A stretch of DNA of 36,682 nt from an uncultured Bacteroidia bacterium (lineage in GTDB: Bacteria; Bacteroidota; Bacteroidia; Bacteroidales; Prolixibacteraceae). Position 1 is the first letter of the stretch, and each line of letters opens with the position of its first letter. Shown piece after piece: positions 27,169 to 35,923 of this stretch. The stretch spans positions 1-36,682 of the forward strand of contig CAIXCY010000077.1 of the NCBI GenBank assembly GCA_903918045.1, in the 5' to 3' direction. The translations under genes and the position numbers were made by a program. The notes beneath the pieces are model-generated. The model was not told the DNA's origin. It made no database searches and saw nothing but the letters and a program-made list of their open reading frames with translations.

Positions 27169-30057
27169 ATGAAGAAACTATTTTATGCCTTTTTAATTCT
27201 GGTTAGTTCAAATTCATTGGTAATTGGTGCTAATTATTTGAAAAATGATAAAATCGCTGCCAGTTTTGATGGAAAAGGGATGGTCTCAATCTTTGATAAA
27301 AGCATCGGATCATCCATTTACCTGGAAAGTGACGACACCCAGCTTTCAATTGATAATAAGAATATTGATTTTGTAAATATTATCCCGATAAGAATTAAAA
27401 AAGAGGAGCAATCGATCTCCTATATCTATTCCCAAAATGGATATGATATTGAAATCAAATATGAACTACAGGCCGGATGGCGCTTTATCTCAAAGCAGAT
27501 TTTAATTAACTCTTTAACGCAGCGCGAGTTTATTGTAAATAGCATCCAGCCGCTCTCCACGCAAATCAAAAATGAGATCAGGGATCATCTGTCCTTATCA
27601 AACAGCAAGTACGGAATTTCGCTTCGGTTCAGTGGTTATGAGAAAAATAAAAATGGGTTTGGCTGCTTCGTGACCGTTCAAAATCCCTTCACAAAATATA
27701 TTCTTACCCAAAATAAAGTTTCGGTAGTCTATAATCCTGAAATAAAGTGGAATAAAAAAGACGGTCAATTCTTATCAGATAGATTGTGCCTGGGATTTAC
27801 CGAACTTACCGGGATTACCGTGCGGACTTCAATGCTGCCTGAATGGAATTACATCGAAGACCCCGATAGTTTCATTAGAGAGGGTGAACAGATTGACCGG
27901 GGAGAAATTGATGCTTTGGCGAAGTGCATACACGCTTTTTTGCTCGTTGATCCTCAGAAGAGTGTACGCGTCCACGTCGGCTGGTGCGAGAACGATTACC
28001 AGATAGATATTTCCTCAAAAGAGGGTAATAAAGAGTATAAAAGGATCATTGATCAGGCTGCAGCGCTAGGTTGTGAGCATGTGCTGTTTACCCCTGCCAA
28101 TGATCTGGTTGCATCCGTAAGTGAGAACAGGGATGCCTGGAGTTGGGAAAATGTCCTCTGGTTTAACCTTGGGCAGAAGATCAGAAAAGGGGAGTGGAAG
28201 CCGGGCGATCAATTACCGGAAACTGTAAAGGATATTGTTGATTACGCCAGATCTAAGAAAATAGGGTTACTGGGTTATGTGTACCCATCGATGCCTTTCA
28301 TGCAAAACCCCGAATGGACAGCCTGGAGAACTTCAAACAATAAAGAGGTCGGAGGATATCTTACCGTAGATACCGGTCTGAGAAGTTACCAGGACTGGCT
28401 GGTAGATCAGCTAATTGCATTTTCTAAAGAGACAGGTTGTTCAGGATTTTCCTTCGATCATTGGTGGATCGCCTACAACAATGAAGCTGACGATAAAAAC
28501 GTTATGGTCTCAAGTCACTATCAGCAATGGTACGGCTGCCGAAGAATCCTGGAACTGCTTCGGGAGCGCGCCCCAGGGTTGGTTATTGACGGAAGACAGC
28601 AATATCATCAGTTTGGGACCTGGACCTGGCTGGCAGGGACCTACCCCCATCCAACAATGTCAGACGAACAACCTGGTAGTTTCAACGCCATCACCGATTT
28701 AAGTACCGATCGGGTGAGCGCTGCAAGACAACGATCAGTCGCTTACAGGCTGATGATCAACGATTTTATTCCCATTGAGATCATGCCAGGCTTTATGACT
28801 CACCAAACTCAGCGTATTGATGCGGCAGAGGTTATGCATCGTGATCATTTCCGGGTCCGGGACTGGGACTATTTCGGATGGAAATTCAGCCTTCTTTCGT
28901 CCATCTCCACTGCCCCCTTTAACCACGTTGTCAACTATATCCCGGCCAGGGATCAGAATGAATACAATGCCTTTTCAGCAGAGGATAAAGCCTTCTTTAA
29001 TTACTGGCTCGATTTTACAGATAACAACATCGATTATTTACGAAATATTAAACCCATTCTTGGTCAACCCATGGTTGGAAAGTGTGATGGGACAAGCGCA
29101 ATCATTAAAGACAAGGGTTATATTTTCGTTTTTAATCCCAATTACCGTGAACTCAAAACGAGTATCCGACTCGACCAGTCAATCGGACTTACATCCGGTA
29201 AATCATTTATTTTAAAGGAGATATATCCGGAAAAAGAGGAGATTCAGCAGGGTATACTTTTATTTGGCAGGAAAATAGAATTAAATATGCCCGGCATCGG
29301 GGTTAGAATTTTCAAAATTGAACCCACTGAATCGGGCAATAAACCAATCCTTATTAATTGTTCGGGTCACCTGGTTGCAGAAGCTGATAAAATCAGTGTA
29401 ACCGATATTACAGGAATAGCAGGCTCGGAAAAAACGATATCGGTTATTCTTCCCCGGAAAACGAAGATAAAAGAGTTTACCGTGAATGATAAAAAAGTCG
29501 ATTTTTCCCAGTCAGAGAATAAGGTTACCACTACCATTCAGTTTAAAGGTGATTATTTTCCGAAAGCATTCAGCTTAATGAAATATGATAAACTGTTTAA
29601 AGGCGACAGCATCACAACTTCATTAGTTATTCCGGACAGGATAATTAATCAGTTAAACAGAAGAAGGATTTCGTGGCCCGTGACTTACACCGATGATGAT
29701 AAAATTGCCCCCTGGCTGGACCCGTCCCGCTTACTGCTATATATTCAAATTGCGCAACCATATAGGAAGGTTGAGGAACTGAATGGGACGGAGAAAGTTT
29801 CGCGTCAGATGCCAATTCGCAAAGGAGAATATTCATTAACTATTGATGGAAAACCGGTCGAACTCAACGAGGCTTATAATGGCGTTTATCCCAATGTAGA
29901 AAGGACAAACCTGGGCGTTTTTGCAGATATCACCTTGCTAAAACCTGGTGTTTCTCATCAACTTACCATTAAATTGCCTGCAGGGCTTAAACCCGGTCAG
30001 TTCCAGGGTATTTTTATTGATCATATTGAAGATGAAATTACAACAGAGATAAACTAA
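27169..30057 (+). CDS. Putative secreted TIM-barrel glycoside hydrolase, family not recognised
   Basis: The 962 residues start with a signal peptide (ends about residue 20, VIGAN). An N-terminal beta-sandwich (about 22-235) precedes a barrel-like region (about 255-640) with HVGWCENDYQ, CEHVLFTPAND, GFSFDHWWI (Asp430), LVIDGRQQYHQFG (Asp474) and HPTMSDEQPG (Asp499, Glu500). This layout, with Asp at barrel-strand ends, recalls clan GH-D (GH27/GH36-like), with Asp430 as possible nucleophile. Beta-rich C-terminal domains (about 655-960) follow. I cannot assign a GH family. It is in an operon with DUF1680 enzymes on both sides, so it presumably cleaves another linkage of the same glycan. Confidence 0.6.
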   Translation: MKKLFYAFLILVSSNSLVIGANYLKNDKIAASFDGKGMVSIFDKSIGSSIYLESDDTQLSIDNKNIDFVNIIPIRIKKEEQSISYIYSQNGYDIEIKYELQAGWRFISKQILINSLTQREFIVNSIQPLSTQIKNEIRDHLSLSNSKYGISLRFSGYEKNKNGFGCFVTVQNPFTKYILTQNKVSVVYNPEIKWNKKDGQFLSDRLCLGFTELTGITVRTSMLPEWNYIEDPDSFIREGEQIDRGEIDALAKCIHAFLLVDPQKSVRVHVGWCENDYQIDISSKEGNKEYKRIIDQAAALGCEHVLFTPANDLVASVSENRDAWSWENVLWFNLGQKIRKGEWKPGDQLPETVKDIVDYARSKKIGLLGYVYPSMPFMQNPEWTAWRTSNNKEVGGYLTVDTGLRSYQDWLVDQLIAFSKETGCSGFSFDHWWIAYNNEADDKNVMVSSHYQQWYGCRRILELLRERAPGLVIDGRQQYHQFGTWTWLAGTYPHPTMSDEQPGSFNAITDLSTDRVSAARQRSVAYRLMINDFIPIEIMPGFMTHQTQRIDAAEVMHRDHFRVRDWDYFGWKFSLLSSISTAPFNHVVNYIPARDQNEYNAFSAEDKAFFNYWLDFTDNNIDYLRNIKPILGQPMVGKCDGTSAIIKDKGYIFVFNPNYRELKTSIRLDQSIGLTSGKSFILKEIYPEKEEIQQGILLFGRKIELNMPGIGVRIFKIEPTESGNKPILINCSGHLVAEADKISVTDITGIAGSEKTISVILPRKTKIKEFTVNDKKVDFSQSENKVTTTIQFKGDYFPKAFSLMKYDKLFKGDSITTSLVIPDRIINQLNRRRISWPVTYTDDDKIAPWLDPSRLLLYIQIAQPYRKVEELNGTEKVSRQMPIRKGEYSLTIDGKPVELNEAYNGVYPNVERTNLGVFADITLLKPGVSHQLTIKLPAGLKPGQFQGIFIDHIEDEITTEIN

Positions 30058-30074
30058 ATTTGAATTATTACACC

Positions 30075-33000
30075 ATGCTAGCACTGAAAATACGGCAGAT
30101 TCTCCTGCTCCTCCTTTTTAATGCGCTTCCGGCATTGCTTTCCGTAGCTACTGCAAATAGTTATCATGAAAGAGATTCAAATCTTGCCCGAAGTGCGACC
30201 ATAACCACCTCTTATGTTTCGGGTTGGGAGAACCTGAATTCGGTAAATGATGGTTTTTCACCTGCAGGCTCACATGACAGGTCACACGGCATTTACGGAA
30301 ATTACAGTACTAACAATACATTTCAATGGATACAGTATGAATGGCCCAAAAGATATAAGCTCAATTCGACGGAGATTTATTGGTTTACCGATGATGGAGG
30401 GTTATTAATCCCTGATTCGGCATCCATTGAATATTGGGATGGAAATAGTTGGTTAAAAGCCGGAGCCCTGGGGGTAGAAAAGGATAAATTCAATTTCCTT
30501 CCGCTTAACGGGATAGTCACCAGTAAGGTTAGGGTTCTTATGAAAAATAGTTCCCAATCCACAGCTGTAATTGAATGGAAGGTGGCAGGGGAAAGCAACC
30601 TTCCTGCGGCAATCTGGTCAAATAGCTCTTTTGCGATGAATGGACTTACACAGTTTCTTCAGGTCCCGTCCGGCATACTTCGGGGAGCAAAAGATTTTGC
30701 CATCTCTTTTTGGGTAAAGATCAATACTTCAGAAGGGGGAAAAACGATAATTGACTTTGGAGCAAACAAAACCAATCGCTTATTTATCAGTGGGAAAAGC
30801 GACGCAAATAGTCTGAGGTACACTATTTCAACGTCAGGTCCGGCCGGTACGCAATATGTTGAAGGCCCTGTCGGTAAACCTCTCAAAACAGGAACCTGGC
30901 AGCATATATTAGTCAGTCAGACCGGGAATATTTGCATCCTGTATTTGAATGGGACCGAAATAGGGAGGAACTCAAAAATGATCTTGAATCCTTCAAAACT
31001 TGGTACACTGGTAACTAATTTCATCGGAAAATCACAAAACGGAGATTCATTTCTGGATGGACAGATAAAAGAGTTTAAACTGTTTGCAACTCCCCCATCG
31101 GAAGAACAGATACCGGAACTACTGCTGACAAAAAATGCCTCACAACCCTCTCCTGCTGACAAATGGCATATCATTGAGTCGGGTGTGAAGCCACGATTAA
31201 GCTGGACTCCGGCTACTTTTTTTACCGGTTACAATATCTATTTAAGCAACTCGTTTGATGAGGCAGCCAAAGGTTCAGTTCCGACACTCCAGGGAATCGA
31301 TGAAGGGACCAATTCTGTCGAAATACCTATTCAACTGGTTGTTGGAAACACCTATTACTGGAGGGTTGATGTTATTAATGGTTCCGAGACAAGGAGAGGC
31401 GAAGTCTGGAAATTCCGCTTTGTGCCACCCAAAATGAAAGTCTTTCTTTTAGGAGGACAGTCAAATATGGTGGGATGTTCCCCGTTAAAGGGGGTTCCTG
31501 ATAGTCTGAATCATGACTATGAAAATGTAATGATTTATGCTTCAGGCGAAATAGCTCCGTGCCATTTGGAATCATGGGGCAATCTAAAAAGCGGAATGGG
31601 GACTAATGCAAATTACTTTGGCCCGGAGCTAACCTTTGGTCCGGCTATGGCTGGTTATTTTCCACAAGAGAATATTGTTTTGATCAAATGTGCCTGGGGG
31701 GGAACAAATCTTTGGTCGCAGTGGCGTCCTCCGGGCTCGGGGGGTAAAGTGGGGGATTTATATACCAGCTTTGTAAAGCGTATCCGCAAAGGACTAGACT
31801 CCTTGCCAGCGGAAGCAAAACCCGAAATTGCCGGGATGATCTGGATGCAGGGTGAGTCTGATGCCTTTGCTCCCCATTCCGATGAATATGAGTTTAATTT
31901 GTCGAATCTGATAAAGGATATCCGCTCAGAATTCAATCTCCCTGGTATGCCATTCGTGATCGGACAAATAAACAATGCCCCAGCCTGGCCCGACAGTGCA
32001 AAGGTGAAAAAAGCACAATTGAATGTAAGTCTCAAAGTTCCAAATACAGGATTGGTTACAACCACTGACTATCTTTTGTGTGATCCCTACCATTATGACG
32101 CAGCAGGACAATTATCTCTGGGCAAACGTTTTGCTTTAAAAATGGTTGAATTGCTCAGAGGAGATAATGAGCAGGGAGCATTATCCAAGGAATACTTAGT
32201 GCCTGATACATTAAGATTTAGCCCATTTATTTGGAAATCAACGCTGCCCGCCAAATCCCCTTTTAAACAATCAAAACAATTCACCAGTCTGGCATTCCTG
32301 GGTTATAAAAGCGGATTTCACTATGGTGACACATGGTATCCTTCGTGGGCAGAAGATGACAAAATGTATTCACCATGGACCGATGGCAACACCTGGCGGT
32401 TGGATGGGAATTGGGAAGAGGCCTCTTCCGGAACTGATGAACGGGCAGCCACAGGGAATGGCGTGATCGAAGGGGATGACCCAATGACACTAAAGGCCTA
32501 TAGCATTGGAATCGAAAAAGCCTCTGCTCTACCCTATCATGGAAGATATCCCGCAGGAACCCTTGTTTTTAATAAAGTGTGGTATTACGGAACTTATTGC
32601 CTCGATCCTTCAGGGTGGGCTAAATATGGAAATAGCAGGATCAACTGGCCCTGGATGGGCCCATTTGTCGGATTCAGATATTCCACAGATTACGGTAAAA
32701 GCTGGACAGCCTGCCCCCTTACACCCGAAAAGCCGCTGTTTAGGGAGACTGGGATAAATGGATATCCTGTCAAAATCGGTGCACCCCATTTTGTAGATTT
32801 CGGAAAGAATATGGAGCATTCCCCTGATGGTAAAGCTTACCTTATCGCTCACGGAGCCGATATTAACGACCTTACACCCCGATTCTGGAATGACAGTTGG
32901 ATAAACGGCGATCAAATCTACCTGCTTAGAGTGACACCCTCCATTGAAAATATGAACGACCTGTCGAAATACGAGTTCTTTGCAGGGAATGACAAAGCAG

Positions 33001-33395
33001 GGAATCCACAATGGACCAACGATTTTAGTCATATTAAACCACTTATCGAATGGGATAACAACATGGGTTGTGTTACCGTTACCTATAATGCCCCTTTGAA
33101 GAAATTTCTAATGTGCATTACCGATGGTGGAAACACATGTTCCAAAATGAACACCTATATCCTTGAATCGGATAAATTAACAGGGGAGTGGAAAGTTATT
33201 ACTTATATGAAAGATTTTGGGGAGCAGGCCTATTTTGTGAATATCCCCTCAAAATTTATCAGTAAGGACGGTTTAAAATTCTGGCTGGCCTATTCCGGCA
33301 ATTTTGCAACAGACTGGAATGGAATGAAAATCATAGCAAATCCTCCCGGAAGTCACTATGGACTTGTATTACAAAAAGTTGAATTACTTAAATAA
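30075..33395 (+). CDS. Mosaic protein: discoidin-like and LamG modules, SGNH acetylesterase, C-terminal propeller-like domain
   Basis: I use ATG 30075 (MLALKIRQILLLLL), 17 nt after the previous stop, giving 1106 residues with a signal peptide. Module order: discoidin-like domain (about 38-180, ending IEWKVAGE); LamG/concanavalin-like domain (about 185-345); Fn3-like linker (about 360-450, YYWRVDVINGSE); a sialate-O-acetylesterase/CE6-type SGNH domain (about 455-700) with GGQSN (Ser463), IWMQGESDA and DPYH (Asp670, His673); and a C-terminal domain (about 725-1106) with YGDTWYPSWAEDDKMYSPW and FNKVWYYGTYCL, which looks like a beta-propeller hydrolase of DUF4185/GH43-like type. The esterase presumably removes acetyl groups so that the glycosidase domain or neighbours can act. 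The C-terminal assignment is uncertain. Confidence 0.75.
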   Translation: MLALKIRQILLLLLFNALPALLSVATANSYHERDSNLARSATITTSYVSGWENLNSVNDGFSPAGSHDRSHGIYGNYSTNNTFQWIQYEWPKRYKLNSTEIYWFTDDGGLLIPDSASIEYWDGNSWLKAGALGVEKDKFNFLPLNGIVTSKVRVLMKNSSQSTAVIEWKVAGESNLPAAIWSNSSFAMNGLTQFLQVPSGILRGAKDFAISFWVKINTSEGGKTIIDFGANKTNRLFISGKSDANSLRYTISTSGPAGTQYVEGPVGKPLKTGTWQHILVSQTGNICILYLNGTEIGRNSKMILNPSKLGTLVTNFIGKSQNGDSFLDGQIKEFKLFATPPSEEQIPELLLTKNASQPSPADKWHIIESGVKPRLSWTPATFFTGYNIYLSNSFDEAAKGSVPTLQGIDEGTNSVEIPIQLVVGNTYYWRVDVINGSETRRGEVWKFRFVPPKMKVFLLGGQSNMVGCSPLKGVPDSLNHDYENVMIYASGEIAPCHLESWGNLKSGMGTNANYFGPELTFGPAMAGYFPQENIVLIKCAWGGTNLWSQWRPPGSGGKVGDLYTSFVKRIRKGLDSLPAEAKPEIAGMIWMQGESDAFAPHSDEYEFNLSNLIKDIRSEFNLPGMPFVIGQINNAPAWPDSAKVKKAQLNVSLKVPNTGLVTTTDYLLCDPYHYDAAGQLSLGKRFALKMVELLRGDNEQGALSKEYLVPDTLRFSPFIWKSTLPAKSPFKQSKQFTSLAFLGYKSGFHYGDTWYPSWAEDDKMYSPWTDGNTWRLDGNWEEASSGTDERAATGNGVIEGDDPMTLKAYSIGIEKASALPYHGRYPAGTLVFNKVWYYGTYCLDPSGWAKYGNSRINWPWMGPFVGFRYSTDYGKSWTACPLTPEKPLFRETGINGYPVKIGAPHFVDFGKNMEHSPDGKAYLIAHGADINDLTPRFWNDSWINGDQIYLLRVTPSIENMNDLSKYEFFAGNDKAGNPQWTNDFSHIKPLIEWDNNMGCVTVTYNAPLKKFLMCITDGGNTCSKMNTYILESDKLTGEWKVITYMKDFGEQAYFVNIPSKFISKDGLKFWLAYSGNFATDWNGMKIIANPPGSHYGLVLQKVELLK

Positions 33396-33405
33396 CTATT
33401 TTAAG

Positions 33406-35844
33406 ATGAATATCAGAAATATGGTCATTCGAAAAGGTATGTTTATTGGAACTCTAACCGGGTTAGTACTGACCGTTTTAATCGGTTCTAAATGCGTTGC
33501 CCAAACCAAAAAGGGGGTTTACCCGATCCTTCCGGTTCCATTTACTTCGGTGCAGGTAAACGACTCCTTCTGGGGGCAGCGGCTGAAGGCCAGCCGCGAG
33601 GTAACTATTCCACTGGCATTCAGAAAATGTGAGGAGACGGGTCGATACCAGAACTTTGTGAAAGCGGCTCACCCCAGCGAATCCTATAAAGTTGAAGGAT
33701 TTTCATTCGACGACACCGATGTGTATAAAACGATTGAGGGTGCAAGTTACTCGATGCAAACTTTTCCGAATAAAAAACTGGATAAATATATTGATAGTGT
33801 GTTGGTTATTGTTGCAGCTGCACAAGAACCTGACGGTTATCTTTATACTTCCCGTACCATGAATCCCAAACATCCGCACGAATGGTCCGGTACTAAACGG
33901 TGGGAAAAAGAGGAGGATCTAAGCCACGAATTATATAATCTTGGGCACATGGTCGAAGGGGCTATTGCCCATTATCAGGCGACCGGAAAAAGAAATTTCC
34001 TTGATATTGCCATCAAATATGCCGACTGCGCCGTTCGTGAAATCGGGAGTAATCCGGGACAGGTGGTTGTGGTTCCGGGGCATCAGATTGCTGAAATGGC
34101 CCTTTCCAAACTTTATGTTGTAACAGGGGATAAGAAATATCTCGATCTGGCAAAATTTCTCCTCGATAAACGGGGGTATACCCAGCATAAGGATGAATAT
34201 AGTCAGGCACATAAACCTGTTTTGGAGCAGGATGAAGCGGTGGGGCATGCTGTCCGGGCCGCCTATATGTACTCCGGAATGGCCGATGTTGCGGCGCTGA
34301 CCGGTGATCAGGGATACATTGATGCCATCGACCGCATTTGGGGAAATATTGTAGGTAAGAAACTCTATCTCACCGGGGGCATCGGGGCTACCGGAAGTGG
34401 CGAGGCATTTGGCGCTAATTATGAATTGCCCAATATGTCAGCCTATTGTGAGACCTGTGCGGCAATTGGAAATGTGTACCTCAATTACCGCCTGTTTCTG
34501 CTTCATGGAGAAGCCAGATATTTTGATGTCCTTGAACGTACTCTTTATAATGGGCTTATCAGCGGCGTGTCACTCGATGGAGGTAGCTTCTTTTACCCCA
34601 ATCCATTGGAATCTATTGGTCAGCATCAGCGTCAGCCCTGGTTCGGCTGCGCCTGTTGTCCATCCAATATCTGCCGGTTTATCCCCTCTGTTCCGGGATA
34701 TATCTACGCCACTCATAACAATGAGGTGTACGTTAATCTCTTCATGGCAAACAACGCCGAAGTAAAAGTAAACGGTAAGCCTGTTACCCTGAAACAGACC
34801 ACCACTTACCCCTGGAGTGGAGATGTAAGCCTTGAAATTGCATCTAAAGGGAAACAGAATATTAACCTTAAAATCCGGATTCCAGGATGGGTCAAGGGAG
34901 AAGTTGTCCCGGGTAACCTGTATAGCTATAATGATAAAAAAACCTTGGGGTACAGCATAAAGGTGAATGGTCAAAAAGTCGAAAGTTCACTTGAAAAGGG
35001 CTATTTCACGATTAACCGCGCCTGGACAAAAGGGGACAAGGTAGAGATTCACTTCGATATGGAACCTCGTACCGTAAAAGCCAACCAGGCAGTGCAGGCC
35101 GACAGGGGAAAGATTGCAGTAGAACGGGGGCCGCTGGTTTATTGTGCCGAATGGCCGGATAATGATTTCAGCGTTTTAAGCCTGATCCTGAACAAAAAAC
35201 CGCAGTTCACAATCGAACACCGTCCGGAATTACTCTATGGAATTGACATACTAGCTACAGATGCTCAACTGCTTAGCTATGATGTTCATGGCCGTCTTGT
35301 GGCAAAAGATGTGAAACTGAAGATGATTCCTTATTATGCCTGGGCGCACAGGGGGAGCGGTGAGATGGCTGTCTGGCTATCCAATGAGTTAAGTTCGACC
35401 CGGCCGGTTATGCCTCCAACCATCGCTTCTGAAAGTAAAATTGATGCTTCACACAAAGCGAAGTCTATCTCCGCCATTCATGATGGACTCGTTCCAAAAG
35501 ACGAAAATGACCGCTCCATTCCCTATTACCATTGGTGGCCCAAAGAAGGGACCACAGAATGGATTTCGTATGATTTCGGTTCTGAAAAATCGGTCAGCCG
35601 CTCAACTGTTTATTGGTTCGACGACGGTCCATGGGGTGGATGCCGCGTACCTCAATCATGGAAAATATTCTACAAGGATAACAGCGGAGCATGGTTTCCC
35701 GTTGAAAATACGACCTCCTTTGGCGTCGAAAAAGGGATAGGAAATGAAGTGATTTTTAAACCGGTTACAACCAAGACGGTAAAAATTGAAGTAAAACTTC
35801 CCGAAAAATATGCAACAGGGATCTTTGAATGGGAGGTGGAGTAA
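33406..35844 (+). CDS. DUF1680 glycoside hydrolase, GH127-type, with C-terminal discoidin-like module
   Basis: I start at ATG 33406, 10 nt after the previous stop; an earlier in-frame ATG at 33358 would overlap that gene by 38 nt and push the signal peptide inward. The 812 residues have a signal peptide ending CVAQ. The catalytic barrel shows the GH127 signatures DTDVYKTIEGASYSM, SHELYNLGHMVEGAIAHYQ and the active-site set Glu333 (GEAF, acid/base position), Glu349 and Cys351 in ETC, and Cys417-Cys418 in GCACCPSN. The 16-residue spacing between the two Glu equals that of Glu322 and Glu338 in HypBA1. A C-terminal module (about 685-812) with RSTVYWFDD resembles the N-terminal module of the preceding protein. 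Likely activity: beta-L-arabinofuranosidase. Confidence 0.92.
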   Translation: MNIRNMVIRKGMFIGTLTGLVLTVLIGSKCVAQTKKGVYPILPVPFTSVQVNDSFWGQRLKASREVTIPLAFRKCEETGRYQNFVKAAHPSESYKVEGFSFDDTDVYKTIEGASYSMQTFPNKKLDKYIDSVLVIVAAAQEPDGYLYTSRTMNPKHPHEWSGTKRWEKEEDLSHELYNLGHMVEGAIAHYQATGKRNFLDIAIKYADCAVREIGSNPGQVVVVPGHQIAEMALSKLYVVTGDKKYLDLAKFLLDKRGYTQHKDEYSQAHKPVLEQDEAVGHAVRAAYMYSGMADVAALTGDQGYIDAIDRIWGNIVGKKLYLTGGIGATGSGEAFGANYELPNMSAYCETCAAIGNVYLNYRLFLLHGEARYFDVLERTLYNGLISGVSLDGGSFFYPNPLESIGQHQRQPWFGCACCPSNICRFIPSVPGYIYATHNNEVYVNLFMANNAEVKVNGKPVTLKQTTTYPWSGDVSLEIASKGKQNINLKIRIPGWVKGEVVPGNLYSYNDKKTLGYSIKVNGQKVESSLEKGYFTINRAWTKGDKVEIHFDMEPRTVKANQAVQADRGKIAVERGPLVYCAEWPDNDFSVLSLILNKKPQFTIEHRPELLYGIDILATDAQLLSYDVHGRLVAKDVKLKMIPYYAWAHRGSGEMAVWLSNELSSTRPVMPPTIASESKIDASHKAKSISAIHDGLVPKDENDRSIPYYHWWPKEGTTEWISYDFGSEKSVSRSTVYWFDDGPWGGCRVPQSWKIFYKDNSGAWFPVENTTSFGVEKGIGNEVIFKPVTTKTVKIEVKLPEKYATGIFEWEVE

Positions 35845-35923
35845 TCCGGGATGTAAAAACTTGAATTATAACAGATTATTTTATTTTTCAGTCTAAATAA
35901 TGATATTTCCAGCAATTTTATAA

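Noticed and set aside
30060-30074. TTG start for the mosaic esterase protein
   Set aside because: The ATG at 30075 begins a proper signal peptide; the TTG adds only five polar residues.
33358-33405. Upstream ATG for the GH127-type enzyme
   Set aside because: It would overlap the previous gene by 38 nt and place a polar stretch before the signal peptide; ATG 33406 gives a normal leader 10 nt after the preceding stop.
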